52,923 bases of DNA, taken from NCBI GenBank assembly GCA_905203995.1, contig CAJKXZ010000009.1:1-52923 (forward strand), given 5' to 3'. Positions 33,109 through 41,658 of the stretch are shown one piece after another. The position numbers and the translations under genes were made by a program. Positions within the stretch are counted from its first letter, which is position 1; each line of letters opens with the position of its first letter. A model generated the notes under the pieces. It saw only the letters and a program-made list of their open reading frames with translations, ran no database searches and was not told where the DNA came from. Origin of the DNA: an uncultured Methanomassiliicoccus sp. (lineage in GTDB: Archaea > Thermoplasmatota > Thermoplasmata > Methanomassiliicoccales > Methanomassiliicoccaceae).

Positions 33109-34295
33109 AGCTCCATCGTCTCCAGCTGCTGCAAAACATAATCACGGATTTCACGAGGGCTTTTCTCCGGTTGAAGTCGGACCCCGCCGGCCATCAGTTT
33201 TTCAAAAGCCGGTTGCATATCGGCCCCGCAGCTTAAACAGACAGGTACGTCAGTTTCTGAAGGGGAGATCTCCCAGGAATTACAGGCAGCGCAGCGGAAG
33301 ACATGTTTTTTACCGCCCAGCTTGCCGCGTTTAGCGACCGGCTGGCCGTCTTTTTCAACAATGTCCAAAGCAAAGTCGACGGTGGGAGCGTTAGAAATCG
33401 AAGTGCCTACGCCAAAGCCGTCAACTCCGGCTTTAACAAGTTCCGGTATGGTGGTCTCATCTAAACCGCCGGAGACAAGAATCTTCACCTCGGTAAAGCC
33501 GCGGATATCCAGTTCCCACCTGATCTCTTTAACAATCTCCGCAAAAGAACCGCGGCGGGAAGCGGGGGTATCCAAACGGATGCCATAGAGGTCTTTGATC
33601 GTTTCCGCTGCCAGAATTGCTTCGGCCTTTTCATCAGAATAAGTATCAGCCAGAGCAATGCGTTTAACAGAGGGATTGATAACTTCATCAAAAGCCGCAA
33701 AAGCTGCTGCAGAAGAGCCCATCATTACAATCAACGCATGCGGCATCGTGCCGTTAGGTTCTTCACCGATAAGTTCAGCACCCATCAGCGAAGAGACGCC
33801 GTCGCAGCCGCCGATAAAAGAAGAACGATCCAGCATGGGACTGATAGCCGGATGAGAACGTCTTACACCAAAGGCCATCATTGATTTGTCTTCCGCTACA
33901 ATCCGGCAGCGGGCAGCCATTGTTGCCACGCCGGTAGCATGGCACATGAAACCTAAGAAGGGACTTTCCGGCAGACAGTATTCAGCATATTTTCCTTCCA
34001 GACTTAAAAGAGGAAGTTTCAATCCGCTTTGCGTACGGGCGGGGAAAATCGTTCCTTCCGATACACCCCAGATGTCAACATCTCGGCCTTCCATAAACCG
34101 CAAAGCTTCTTCCAGACCACAGAAGACGCCCCATTTCCAATCTCGTGGTAACGAACCCAAGGTCATTTCAGCAAAGGCTTTCTCTGCCAGCATAGCTTTG
34201 GCCTGGAGTATTTCCATGGTGCGTACAAAATAGATGTCAGTAGTTTTGCAGGCACGGATTTCGTCATCGGTAGCAGTGAAAAAGCGCGGTTTCAT
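33105..34295 (-). CDS. Nicotinate phosphoribosyltransferase (archaeal type)
   Basis: 396 residues. RTMEILQAKAMLAEKAFAEMT, the FGVRRSHPAISPMLDRSSFIGGCDGVSS core and ILVSGGLDETTIPEL, GFGVGTSI identify the nicotinate phosphoribosyltransferase fold. The enzyme makes nicotinate mononucleotide from nicotinate and PRPP for NAD salvage. A rubredoxin-like zinc module (CAACNS...CLSCGA) is inserted near residues 335-360, as in many archaeal members. It is followed by the overlapping OsmC-family gene. Confidence 0.85.
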   Translation of the reverse strand: MKPRFFTATDDEIRACKTTDIYFVRTMEILQAKAMLAEKAFAEMTLGSLPRDWKWGVFCGLEEALRFMEGRDVDIWGVSEGTIFPARTQSGLKLPLLSLEGKYAEYCLPESPFLGFMCHATGVATMAARCRIVAEDKSMMAFGVRRSHPAISPMLDRSSFIGGCDGVSSLMGAELIGEEPNGTMPHALIVMMGSSAAAFAAFDEVINPSVKRIALADTYSDEKAEAILAAETIKDLYGIRLDTPASRRGSFAEIVKEIRWELDIRGFTEVKILVSGGLDETTIPELVKAGVDGFGVGTSISNAPTVDFALDIVEKDGQPVAKRGKLGGKKHVFRCAACNSWEISPSETDVPVCLSCGADMQPAFEKLMAGGVRLQPEKSPREIRDYVLQQLETMEL

Positions 34296-34369
34296 TTCTT
34301 TATTCCCACAGAGGGAAAGAATTCTGAATAAATAGGTTTTGGGCAGTATTCAGCAAGATGGATGGATTA

Positions 34370-34403
34370 TAAAAGAAAAAGAAGGAGCTGATGAAACATC
34401 AGC
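34370..34403 (-). terminator. Terminator of the enolase gene
   Basis: Minus strand: GCTGATG-TTT-CATCAGC (34387-34403), then TCCTTCTTTTTC. It lies just after the enolase stop. Confidence 0.7.
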
Positions 34404-34410
34404 AGTGGTT

Positions 34411-35688
34411 TTACTTTAAAGCAGCGAAAGCAGCAGTTCCGGCATAGCGGGCCTTGTCACCTAACTGCTCTTCGATGCGCAGCAGGCGGTTGTATTTGGC
34501 AGTTCTTTCGCCTCTGGCCGGAGCACCAGTCTTAATCTGTCCGCAGCCCAGGGCAACGGCGATGTCGGCAATTGAAGTATCTTCCGATTCTCCCGAGCGG
34601 TGGCTGACCATCACGGCATAATTTGACTTAAGCGCCAGTTCCGCAGCTTCGATTGCTTCCGAAACGGTACCGATCTGATTGACTTTCAGCAGCAGCGCGT
34701 TGCCGGCACCGGCTTCAATGCCGCGGCGCAGTCTTTCAGTATTTGTCACGAAAAGATCATCCCCAACCAGCTGCAGTTTGCTGCCCAGCTTTTTGGTCAT
34801 TTCCGTCATGGTTGCAAAATCATCTTCCATGACGGGATCTTCCAGACTGATCAAGGGGTAAGAAGCAGCGAGGTTGGCATAGAAATCGACTAACTCTCCG
34901 GCGCTGAGGGTTTTGCCATCCAGTGTGTATTGGCCGTCGGCATAAAATTCGGAAGCGGCGGCATCCATGGCCAGATAAACATCTTTGCCCGGGGTGTAAT
35001 TGGCACTCTCAATTGCCTGCATGATAATGTCCAGAGCCTGCGGGGTAGTATCCAGAGCCGGTGCGAAACCGCCTTCGTCACCGATATTGATGGCACTGAC
35101 ACCGTAAGACTTCTTAAGCAGCTGTTTAAGGGCGTGATAAACTTCTGCGCCCATCCGCAGGGCGTCAGCAAATGTAGCGGCACCGGCCGGAGAAATCATA
35201 AATTCCTGAATTTTCAAGTTGCTGCCCGCGTGTTTACCGCCGTTGAGAATATTCATCATCGGCACCGGCAGAATGTGGCTGCCGGAAGCAAGATGTTCAT
35301 GCAGTTCTACGCCCTTATCAGCCGCACCGGCTTTGGCTACCGCCAAAGAAACGGCTACCGTCGCATTGGCACCGAATTTACTTTTGTTGGGCGTTCCGTC
35401 CGCCGCGATCATTGCTGCATCGACCGCTTTGAGATCCTGCACATTCATGCCGGTAATGACTGGTGAAATCCCCGCGCGCACGTTGTTAACGGCTTTCATG
35501 ACACCTTTGCCGTTGTAACGTTCATCCTGATCGCGGAGTTCCAAAGCTTCATGAGAACCAGTAGATGCCCCGGAAGGAGCGATTGCCGCCAGGCAAAGCT
35601 TACCGGCAGTAATTTCAGCTTCCACGGTCGGGTTTCCCCGGGAATCTAAGACTTCTCTAGCCCATACACGAGTAATCGGTGATGACAT
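34411..35688 (-). CDS. eno: Enolase
   Basis: 425 residues with the enolase landmarks: AREVLDSRGNPTVEAE at the start, GASTGSHEALELRD, Mg ligands in the NIGDEGGFAP to LISLEDP and LVGDDLFVTN region, catalytic Lys region LLKVNQIGT, and SHRSGESEDTSIADIAVA. It interconverts 2-phosphoglycerate and phosphoenolpyruvate in the cytoplasm. The length is standard. It lies in the minus-strand block but has its own terminator. Confidence 0.97.
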   Translation of the reverse strand: MSSPITRVWAREVLDSRGNPTVEAEITAGKLCLAAIAPSGASTGSHEALELRDQDERYNGKGVMKAVNNVRAGISPVITGMNVQDLKAVDAAMIAADGTPNKSKFGANATVAVSLAVAKAGAADKGVELHEHLASGSHILPVPMMNILNGGKHAGSNLKIQEFMISPAGAATFADALRMGAEVYHALKQLLKKSYGVSAINIGDEGGFAPALDTTPQALDIIMQAIESANYTPGKDVYLAMDAAASEFYADGQYTLDGKTLSAGELVDFYANLAASYPLISLEDPVMEDDFATMTEMTKKLGSKLQLVGDDLFVTNTERLRRGIEAGAGNALLLKVNQIGTVSEAIEAAELALKSNYAVMVSHRSGESEDTSIADIAVALGCGQIKTGAPARGERTAKYNRLLRIEEQLGDKARYAGTAAFAALK

Positions 35689-35811
35689 TTATTCAACTCC
35701 AAATGTATAAGAGGTATGCTCATAAGATATTAATTAATGTATACTGGAGAAGAAAAACAACTAAAATAACAAAAAGAAAGTATAAACTAACTATCGCGTA
35801 CAGCAAAATTT

Positions 35812-35832
35812 AAAGAGAGGGGCAAAGCCCCT
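35812..35832 (-). terminator. Terminator of the L40e gene
   Basis: Minus strand: AGGGGC-TTT-GCCCCT, followed by CTCTTTAAATTTT. It lies about 16 bases after the L40e stop. Confidence 0.65.
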
Positions 35833-35847
35833 GAATAAAAACCCCGA

Positions 35848-35997
35848 TCAGGCTTTTCTGCTTTCTTTTGCTTTGATACGAAGTTTGTTGTATCCACAGC
35901 GACGGCAGCGGGTTGCCTTAGGAGCGTTACGTGCATCGCACTTCATGCAAATCTTCTTATTAAGAAGCCTTTCGTCAGCTTCCTTGAAACGTGCCAT
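35848..35997 (-). CDS. rpl40e: Ribosomal protein L40e (eL40)
   Basis: 49 residues beginning MARFKEADERLLNKKICMKC. A C4 zinc ribbon (C17, C20, C31, C34) sits in the archaeal/eukaryal L40e pattern with the final RIKAKESRKA. It is a component of the large ribosomal subunit and absent from bacteria, so it firmly marks the source as archaeal. The start is supported by GAGG nine bases upstream and by a TATA-like box AGCTATTTAT at about 36031-36040. Confidence 0.95.
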   Translation of the reverse strand: MARFKEADERLLNKKICMKCDARNAPKATRCRRCGYNKLRIKAKESRKA

Positions 35998-36030
35998 ATA
36001 AATCCTCTGGTCTGGGAAGATAGATGTCCT

Positions 36031-36040
36031 ATAAATAGCT
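36031..36040 (-). promoter_or_regulatory. TATA box of the L40e gene
   Basis: AGCTATTTAT on the minus strand, about 40 bases before the ATG, followed by a short leader with a GAGGATTT ribosome site. Confidence 0.4.
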
Positions 36041-36108
36041 TAGGTTGGAGTTGCAAGAAAAAAATGAAAAATTATTCACGGAATTCGCTCCCGTGAAAGT
36101 AAAAGCCT

Positions 36109-37080
36109 TCAATCAGCGCTGTCTCCGCGGTGTTCGCCGAGTAAGACGAGATACGCAAGCAGTGATTCCAACTGAATCCGTTCGTTGGAACCTTCGACCA
36201 TGCGGAATTCAATCTCCCCGGTGCGGTCGATCAGCCTCACTTTTTCATAATCGGCGATTTCTAAGTCAAAGATTGTCTTGTGAATCTGTTTAAGAATGTC
36301 TTCGCCGGAAAGGCCGTAGGTGATCATGATCTCGTCCAGGCGGTTGCGGGCTGCAATGAAGTCACCGGCAATTGCCGTCTCCAAGAGTGATTTTACGTCT
36401 TCAGGCCGAGCCATACCGGTAGTGTGGTAAACCAGCTCGACGTCAATGGTGGTGCCGAGAGAAGCCGCCACCTGCAGGGAGTTTACTGCTTTGCGCATAT
36501 CGCCGTTAGAAACGTGAACTAAAGCATCCAGCGCGTCTTCGGAGACCGTGAGATTTTCTTCCACGGCAATGTGTTCAAGATATGAGCGAATGTCTTCTGC
36601 CCGCAGCGGACGGAAACGGAAAACGGCACAACGAGATTGGATTGGTTCGATAATCTTGGAAGAGTAGTTGCAAGAAAGAATGAAACGGCAGATCTTACTG
36701 TATTTTTCCATAGTCCTGCGCAGAGCGGCCTGGGCATCAGAAGTTAAAGCATCAGCTTCATCGAGGAAAATTATTTTGAATTCGGCCCCGCCGATCGGCG
36801 CTGTGCGGGCAAATTCTTTAATTTTACCGCGTACAACATCAATACCGCGTTCATCCGAAGCATTGAGTTCGTTGAAATTGCCCTTCCAGGAATCGCTGTA
36901 CAACTCTCTGGCCATCGCAATGGCGGAAGTTGTTTTCCCAGTACCCGCCGGCCCGGCAAACATCAGATGAGGAAGATTGCGGGCATTGACATAGGACTGT
37001 AAGCGCTCAACAATGTCGGTTTGACCTACAACTTCACTCAAAGTCTTAGGACGGTATTTTTCGATCCAAATCTCGTTCAT
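36109..37080 (-). CDS. rfcS: Replication factor C small subunit
   Basis: 323 residues, AAA+ clamp-loader ATPase. IWIEKYRPKTLSEVVGQ at the start, Walker A AGPAGTGKTTSA, Walker B LDEADALTSDAQAALRRTMEKYS, sensor 1 and the arginine-finger SRC motif (EPIQSRCAVFRF) are intact. With the large subunit it loads the PCNA sliding clamp onto DNA. Found in archaea and eukaryotes only. It is transcribed alone, in the same direction as the adjacent ATPase gene. Confidence 0.96.
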   Translation of the reverse strand: MNEIWIEKYRPKTLSEVVGQTDIVERLQSYVNARNLPHLMFAGPAGTGKTTSAIAMARELYSDSWKGNFNELNASDERGIDVVRGKIKEFARTAPIGGAEFKIIFLDEADALTSDAQAALRRTMEKYSKICRFILSCNYSSKIIEPIQSRCAVFRFRPLRAEDIRSYLEHIAVEENLTVSEDALDALVHVSNGDMRKAVNSLQVAASLGTTIDVELVYHTTGMARPEDVKSLLETAIAGDFIAARNRLDEIMITYGLSGEDILKQIHKTIFDLEIADYEKVRLIDRTGEIEFRMVEGSNERIQLESLLAYLVLLGEHRGDSAD

Positions 37081-37205
37081 CGCAACTCAATAGACTACAT
37101 AGAGGTGTAGGATTAAATCTTTTGGACGGTGTAAATGCACAAAATGCACTACCATCTCTTCACCCAGCATTTCCCAGGTGAAATGAGCGCTGTACAAAAT
37201 TAAGA

Positions 37206-38405
37206 TCAGTATTCAAGTAACCAATCCAGTAAATTAAGGTGTTTGATACCACCTTCAACATTGCGGGTAAAGGGATCCAGAGAGAGGATGGTTTTAGAAA
37301 AGTTATCATCAATCAGTTTTAATGACCTTACTTCTCTTTTGTACACTTCATCCGGCAGCAGAGTCTGGGTTACTTGAAAATATTCAATAGTGTCTCTTTT
37401 TCGGGCAGTGAAATCGATTTCATAGTCCCGGTAACTGCCGACGTTGACCGTGTAACCTCTCCGCCTTAATTCCAGATATACTACATTTTCGATTTGTCGG
37501 CTGATATCATCACCAGCAGCGTTTCCTAACACCGAGTTTCTCAGCCCGGTGTCTGAAACATAATATTTTTCACGAGTTTTCAATAACTTTTTTCCACGGA
37601 CATCGTAACGGTACGTTTTGTAAATGATGTACGCTTCCTCCAGAGCCCGGAGATAATTCCTTACAGTTAGTGGAGAAATCTCTGCATTTTCGGCAATCGC
37701 CTTACTGCTGGTAATATTGCCGATATTAGACATGACATATCTCGCCATGTTGTCAAGCATCACGGGATCATGAAGGCCCAGCCTGTGCTGGACGTCTTTG
37801 TTCATAATTGTGTTGTAGATGCCTAACAAATGATCATTGGTGAATTCGTGATCGCCGTCAGGATCGATCATCGGCAGTGCGCCGTACCAGAGGTAGTCAT
37901 GGAATCTTGCGTAACGATCGTGCCCTTCATAAGGTGGATATAACTCCAGATATTCCTTGAAAGAAAGAGGCAGCATGTTAATTTCCACATATCTGCCAGA
38001 AAGGTATGTTGAAAGTTCTGAAGAAAGAATGAAGGCATTGGAGCCCGTGATGTAGATGTCAGCGTCATAATCAACCATCAGTGAATTAATGCTTTGTTCC
38101 CAACCATCGATACGCTGGATCTCATCTAAAAACACGTATGTTCTTTTATTCGCATTTAATTTAGAATGAAGATACTCATTTAAATCATGATAATCCACGA
38201 GGGCCTCAGTGTTTCTCGATTCCATGTTCAGATAGACAATATTCTCTTCCGCCACCGTCGTTTTCAACTGATCAATGTACTGACACATGAGAGTTGATTT
38301 GCCGCAGCGTCTGATGCCAGTGATTACCTTGACTACCTCAGTACGATCTTTTCCGCTTGCAAGTCTTTGGAGATAGTTGGTTCTTTCAATCTGACGGCCG
38401 CTCAT
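37206..38405 (-). CDS. AAA ATPase with DUF4143 domain
   Basis: 399 residues: P-loop TGIRRCGKSTLM (29-40), Walker B YVFLDEIQRIDGW, and ITGSNAFILSSELSTYLSGRY sensor segment, then a winged-helix region (SSKAIAENAEISPLTVRNYLRALEEAYI) and a C-terminal PD-(D/E)XK-like DUF4143 part with DYEIDFTARKRD. This family is common in archaea and gut bacteria; its function is unsettled. An array of inverted repeats sits just upstream (38451-38506), which suggests tight regulation. Confidence 0.85.
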   Translation of the reverse strand: MSGRQIERTNYLQRLASGKDRTEVVKVITGIRRCGKSTLMCQYIDQLKTTVAEENIVYLNMESRNTEALVDYHDLNEYLHSKLNANKRTYVFLDEIQRIDGWEQSINSLMVDYDADIYITGSNAFILSSELSTYLSGRYVEINMLPLSFKEYLELYPPYEGHDRYARFHDYLWYGALPMIDPDGDHEFTNDHLLGIYNTIMNKDVQHRLGLHDPVMLDNMARYVMSNIGNITSSKAIAENAEISPLTVRNYLRALEEAYIIYKTYRYDVRGKKLLKTREKYYVSDTGLRNSVLGNAAGDDISRQIENVVYLELRRRGYTVNVGSYRDYEIDFTARKRDTIEYFQVTQTLLPDEVYKREVRSLKLIDDNFSKTILSLDPFTRNVEGGIKHLNLLDWLLEY

Positions 38406-38450
38406 TCTCTCACTCTTTTCTTTTCACTAATCACTTTCATAAGTAATAAG

Positions 38451-38506
38451 TGTAACTACAGTTACAAAACTTACAAAATTTGTAAAATGTGTAAATGCAG
38501 TTACAC
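38451..38506. promoter_or_regulatory. Array of three evenly spaced inverted repeats
   Basis: TGTAACTACAGTTACA (38451-38466), TTACAAAATTTGTAA (38471-38485) and GTGTAATGCAG-type TTACAC (GTGTAA, six bases, TTACAC; 38489-38506). The centres are 19-20 bases apart, about two helical turns. All use TGTAA/TTACA half-sites. The array is 45 bases before the start of the DUF4143 ATPase gene and upstream of its likely promoter, so it looks like a cooperative operator. Confidence 0.6.
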
Positions 38507-38587
38507 TTTTTGCAGGTTTTGTTGTTAGTAAGAGGATAAGAAAACTGCAAAGAGATCTTTACGATTGTCAAAGTGAAGTGATAAGAG

Positions 38588-38607
38588 AATTGTGTAAATG
38601 CACAATT
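38588..38607. promoter_or_regulatory. Fourth inverted repeat with the GTGTAAATGCA motif
   Basis: AATTGTG and CACAATT pair around TAAATG. The GTGTAAATGCA core occurs three times here: 37129, 38489 and 38592, flanking the DUF4143 ATPase gene on both sides. Confidence 0.45.
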
Positions 38608-38667
38608 TCCACAATATTGTTTATTAATTAATATGAGAGTTTAAAGAAAAGTGATACTACGAGTTTA

Positions 38668-38675
38668 TTTATATA
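38668..38675 (+). promoter_or_regulatory. TATA box of the zinc-ribbon/TM2 cluster
   Basis: TTTATATA about 75 bases before the first gene of the cluster, implying a leader of about 45 bases that includes the GGGGGT ribosome site. Confidence 0.45.
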
Positions 38676-38742
38676 GAAATATGGCAAAACTACTATAAAG
38701 AAGTAGTATATCGTAAAAGCAACCCAGCATGGGGGTATTATT

Positions 38743-39174
38743 ATGACAGATGAAACTAAACATGATGAATCGTGCGGATGTTGCTGCGAGGAGTCTTCAG
38801 AAAAGAAGGGCGCTCAAAGCACAATCAATGATGCCGCCGGTAAGGTTCAGAGTACTGTCAACGATGCCACTGACAAAGTTGTCAATGAGCTCGATAAGGC
38901 AGTCGGAACTGGCGAGAAGAATTTCTTAATCGCCATGATCCTCTCAATCATACCCGGTATCGGTCTGATCTATATCAGACAGCTCAAATATGGTCTGATG
39001 TTCCTAGTGGTTGCAATTGTCCTCTTAGTGATTGGTTCATTAATTGGTGGAACTCCAGGATGGATCATTGGCTTTATTGCTCTGCTAATTTGGCTCTTCC
39101 AGATATATCAGACTCTGGTTAAATACAACGAATACAAAGAATACTTTGACAAAAACGGAAAAGCGCCTTGGTAA
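38743..39174 (+). CDS. TM2-like membrane protein with Cys-rich N-terminus (paralogue 1)
   Basis: 143 residues. The N-terminus has a cysteine knot-like run (SCGCCCEES) in place of the zinc ribbon of its neighbours, then an amphipathic repeated segment (STINDAAGKVQ, STVNDATDKVV), then a TM2-like membrane part with three helices (AMILSIIPGIGLIYIRQLKYGLM, LVVAIVLLVIGSLI, WIIGFIALLIWLFQIYQ) and the end NGKAPW. It shares with the next three proteins the glycine-rich first helix, the QIYxxY motif and the final P-W. GGGGGT precedes the ATG. Function unknown. Confidence 0.7.
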   Translation: MTDETKHDESCGCCCEESSEKKGAQSTINDAAGKVQSTVNDATDKVVNELDKAVGTGEKNFLIAMILSIIPGIGLIYIRQLKYGLMFLVVAIVLLVIGSLIGGTPGWIIGFIALLIWLFQIYQTLVKYNEYKEYFDKNGKAPW

Positions 39175-39270
39175 GCGCTTTCTCTTCTTTTTTTTCTTTT
39201 TGATTGTCCCAATTAAGGACTGTTGTGAATCGTTTTATATCGCAAGACTGCCTATAGGAGGCTGAAAAAC

Positions 39271-39654
39271 ATGTTTTGCAGTAAATGTGGAGCAGACGTT
39301 GAACACAACGCACAGTATTGTCCTAATTGTGGCGCCCAGCTCTATGAGACGCAGCCCAATACCTATCAGACTGGAGCGCAGCAACCGCCGCAATACATCA
39401 CACCGCTTAAAAATGCGGGTTTGGCAGCGGTCTTGTCCTTCATCATCCCGGGAGCAGGAGTTATCTATGCCGGTCAAATCGGTAAGGGTCTCCTTTACTT
39501 CATTATCGGGTTACTGGTGACGATTGGAACATTCTTCCTGATCTTCATAGGCATACTGTTCCTGATTTTCTGGGTCTGGCAGATCTATGATGCCTACAAC
39601 ATCACAGAAGAATACAATAATGCCTTGCGCGCGACAGGTCAGCCGCCCTGGTAA
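39271..39654 (+). CDS. Zinc-ribbon TM2-like membrane protein (paralogue 2)
   Basis: 127 residues: N-terminal zinc ribbon (MFCSKCGADVEHNAQYCPNC), a Gln/Pro-rich linker, then a TM2-like membrane part (VLSFIIPGAGVIYAGQIGKGLLYFI, then two more helices), the WQIYDAY motif and the end TGQPPW. The zinc ribbon presumably faces the cytoplasm. It starts 10 bases after AGGAGG. Part of the four-gene tandem set. Confidence 0.75.
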   Translation: MFCSKCGADVEHNAQYCPNCGAQLYETQPNTYQTGAQQPPQYITPLKNAGLAAVLSFIIPGAGVIYAGQIGKGLLYFIIGLLVTIGTFFLIFIGILFLIFWVWQIYDAYNITEEYNNALRATGQPPW

Positions 39655-39710
39655 ACCTTTTAAATTTTTTTAAATTTTACAATTATCCATAACTAAATTT
39701 TCGTACTATG

Positions 39711-39718
39711 TTATATAA
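39711..39718 (+). promoter_or_regulatory. TATA box of paralogue 3
   Basis: TTATATAA is centred about 32 bases before the ATG at 39747, consistent with a nearly leaderless mRNA. It overlaps the upstream in-frame ATG at 39708, which is therefore unlikely to be the start. Confidence 0.4.
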
Positions 39719-39746
39719 CTGTAATAAGCGATATCCTTTCGATACT

Positions 39747-40193
39747 ATGTATTGTCCTAATTGTGGTACCGAAGCGGTACCAGAAGCTGTGTTTTGCAAC
39801 AAATGTGGTTGCAATCTCAAGGAAAGGGCTCAACCTGCACCAGCGCCAGCGAGTGTACCTTATGCCCTTCCATTAAAAAATTCTGGTTTGGCGGCAGTTC
39901 TGTCATTCCTCTTTACGGGTCTTGGTCAGATTTATGCCGGAAAAATATCCCGCGGTATCATTTTCATTTTGGTAGCTGTTGGTGTAGCCATGGTCACTAC
40001 GACTTTGTTATTTGCAGGACTAGTGACAGATAGTGAAGGTGTTGTGCAAAGCTTCGATTCTCTATATCTAGCAGCAATTGTAGGCATCCTCATCGCATAT
40101 CTCGCCTTCTACATCTGGCAGATCTATGATGCATATATCTTAACCAACAAATACAATGATGCGCTAAAACAAACTGGTCAAGAACCTTGGTAA
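39747..40193 (+). CDS. Zinc-ribbon TM2-like membrane protein (paralogue 3)
   Basis: 148 residues from the ATG at 39747 (MYCPNCGTEAVPEAVFCNKC), chosen by alignment to the neighbouring paralogues and the TATA box upstream. Pro/Ala linker, PLKNSGLAAVLSFLFTGLGQIYAGKISRG, further helices, IWQIYDAY and end TGQEPW. An in-frame ATG at 39708 would add 13 residues not shared with the family. Function unknown. Confidence 0.72.
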   Translation: MYCPNCGTEAVPEAVFCNKCGCNLKERAQPAPAPASVPYALPLKNSGLAAVLSFLFTGLGQIYAGKISRGIIFILVAVGVAMVTTTLLFAGLVTDSEGVVQSFDSLYLAAIVGILIAYLAFYIWQIYDAYILTNKYNDALKQTGQEPW

Positions 40194-40222
40194 ACCTCTT
40201 AGACCTACTGGGGGTAAAAAAA

Positions 40223-40663
40223 ATGTATTGTGCAAAATGCGGTACGGAAATTGCAGATGATGCTTCATTCTGCAGTAAGTGCGGTTACGCGACAAATGGG
40301 GCTGCACCGGCCGGCGGTTATGCCGGAGGGATACCCTATGGGGGATATGCACCGTATGCAACACCTTTGAAAAGTGCAGGGCTGGCGGCCATCTTGTCTT
40401 TCCTCTTTACCGGCCTGGGTCAGGTCTACTTAGGAAAGATTACCCGAGGGATTTGCTTCATCATCATTGGTATAGCGATTTCCAGCGTTATGTTTGCCAT
40501 CATGTTACCCTTGGCTATGGCTGGTTCGGGTGGAGCTTTCATTCCCATGGTGGTAGCAGCGATCGTCAGTGCCGTCGTCTGGATTTATAATGTATTCGAC
40601 GCCTACACGCTGGCGGAAGAATACAACAACACATTAAGACGCACCGGGAACCCTCCCTGGTAA
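40223..40663 (+). CDS. Zinc-ribbon TM2-like membrane protein (paralogue 4)
   Basis: 146 residues from the ATG at 40223, which follows GGGGGT (an in-frame ATG at 40187 overlaps the previous gene). Zinc ribbon MYCAKCGTEIADDASFCSKC, a Gly/Tyr-rich linker, PLKSAGLAAILSFLFTGLGQVYLGKITRG and further helices, NVFDAYTLAEEYNNTLRRTG, end NPPW. Closest in plan to paralogue 3. Confidence 0.74.
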   Translation: MYCAKCGTEIADDASFCSKCGYATNGAAPAGGYAGGIPYGGYAPYATPLKSAGLAAILSFLFTGLGQVYLGKITRGICFIIIGIAISSVMFAIMLPLAMAGSGGAFIPMVVAAIVSAVVWIYNVFDAYTLAEEYNNTLRRTGNPPW

Positions 40664-40724
40664 ACTTTTTTTATCATTCTTTTTTCAACACATCCAAATA
40701 GGTGTGTCTTGATGTTCTCCGCCG

Positions 40725-41639
40725 ATGGTTAAGTGCGATAAATGTCAGAAAGATGCAGTTACTTACATTAGATACAACGGCAGCCATCTTTGTGAAGGAC
40801 ATTTTTCAGAATTCGTCGAACGGCGTGTAAAAAAAGAAATCAGAAACCAGACTGATTTCAACAAAGTCAAAAATGTGGCAGTCGCGATCTCCGGTGGTAA
40901 AGACAGTTCAGTAGCGCTGTCTCTGCTGCACAGCGTTTTAAAGGAAAGACGAGACGTGACCCTCAGCGCCATCACTGTAGATGAGGGTATTGCTGGCTAC
41001 CGCCCAGAGACGATTAAGTGTGTTGAAGAATTATGCAACCGCTTAGAAGTTCCCTTACATATCATTTCTTTCAAAGAGCATATCGGCTACACCATGGATG
41101 AAATCTCGCAGAATCTTGGTTACCGAACTCCTTGCGCGTTCTGCGGTGTCTTCCGCCGCCAGTGCATGAATGCAGTGGCCCGCGAGCTTAAGGCAGATGT
41201 CATTGCCACTGGACACAATCTCGATGATAATGCACAGGCAATCTTGATGAATTTTACCCGCGGCGATGTGGAACGTCTGGCCCGTTTAAGTCCTCATGTA
41301 AGGATTCAACCGGGACTAATTCCGCGTATCCATCCTCTGCGGCAGATTCCGGAAAAAGAGACGTACCTCTATGCGTTAGTGAATGAACTGCCGTTTTCCG
41401 ACATTGAGTGTCCATACTGGTCAGCCGCCTTGCGCAATGAGTACCGCGACATTATTGATGAACTGGAAAGTCGTTCGCCGGGAACTCGACATTCCATTGT
41501 CGCCAGCTATGATACGATCAAACCGCTGTTGATTGAAAAATATCCTCAAAAAGATCTTGGTCGCTGCGCCTGCGGAGAGCCTTCACCCAGCGGAAAATGC
41601 ATGGCCTGCAAAATGCTTGCCGATCTTAAAAAAGATTGA
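40725..41639 (+). CDS. tRNA 2-thiolation enzyme NcsA/TtuA family
   Basis: 304 residues of the TIGR00269/NcsA family. N-terminal zinc site C4, C7, C23, H26; PP-loop ISGGKDSS (55-62); central TPCAFCGVFRR with catalytic/Fe-S cysteines; GHNLDDNAQ; C-terminal zinc ribbon GRCACGEP...GKCMACK. It activates a tRNA uridine with ATP and inserts sulfur (2-thiouridine at position 34 or 54). Which site is used cannot be told from the sequence. Convergent with glyA. Confidence 0.88.
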   Translation: MVKCDKCQKDAVTYIRYNGSHLCEGHFSEFVERRVKKEIRNQTDFNKVKNVAVAISGGKDSSVALSLLHSVLKERRDVTLSAITVDEGIAGYRPETIKCVEELCNRLEVPLHIISFKEHIGYTMDEISQNLGYRTPCAFCGVFRRQCMNAVARELKADVIATGHNLDDNAQAILMNFTRGDVERLARLSPHVRIQPGLIPRIHPLRQIPEKETYLYALVNELPFSDIECPYWSAALRNEYRDIIDELESRSPGTRHSIVASYDTIKPLLIEKYPQKDLGRCACGEPSPSGKCMACKMLADLKKD

Positions 41640-41640
41640 A

Positions 41641-41656
41641 AGAGGGGGAAACCCTC
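41641..41656. terminator. Terminator between ncsA-type gene and glyA
   Basis: GAGGG-GGAAA-CCCTC hairpin followed by GTTT, in the 19 bases between two convergent stops. It probably serves both. Confidence 0.5.
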
Positions 41657-41658
41657 GT

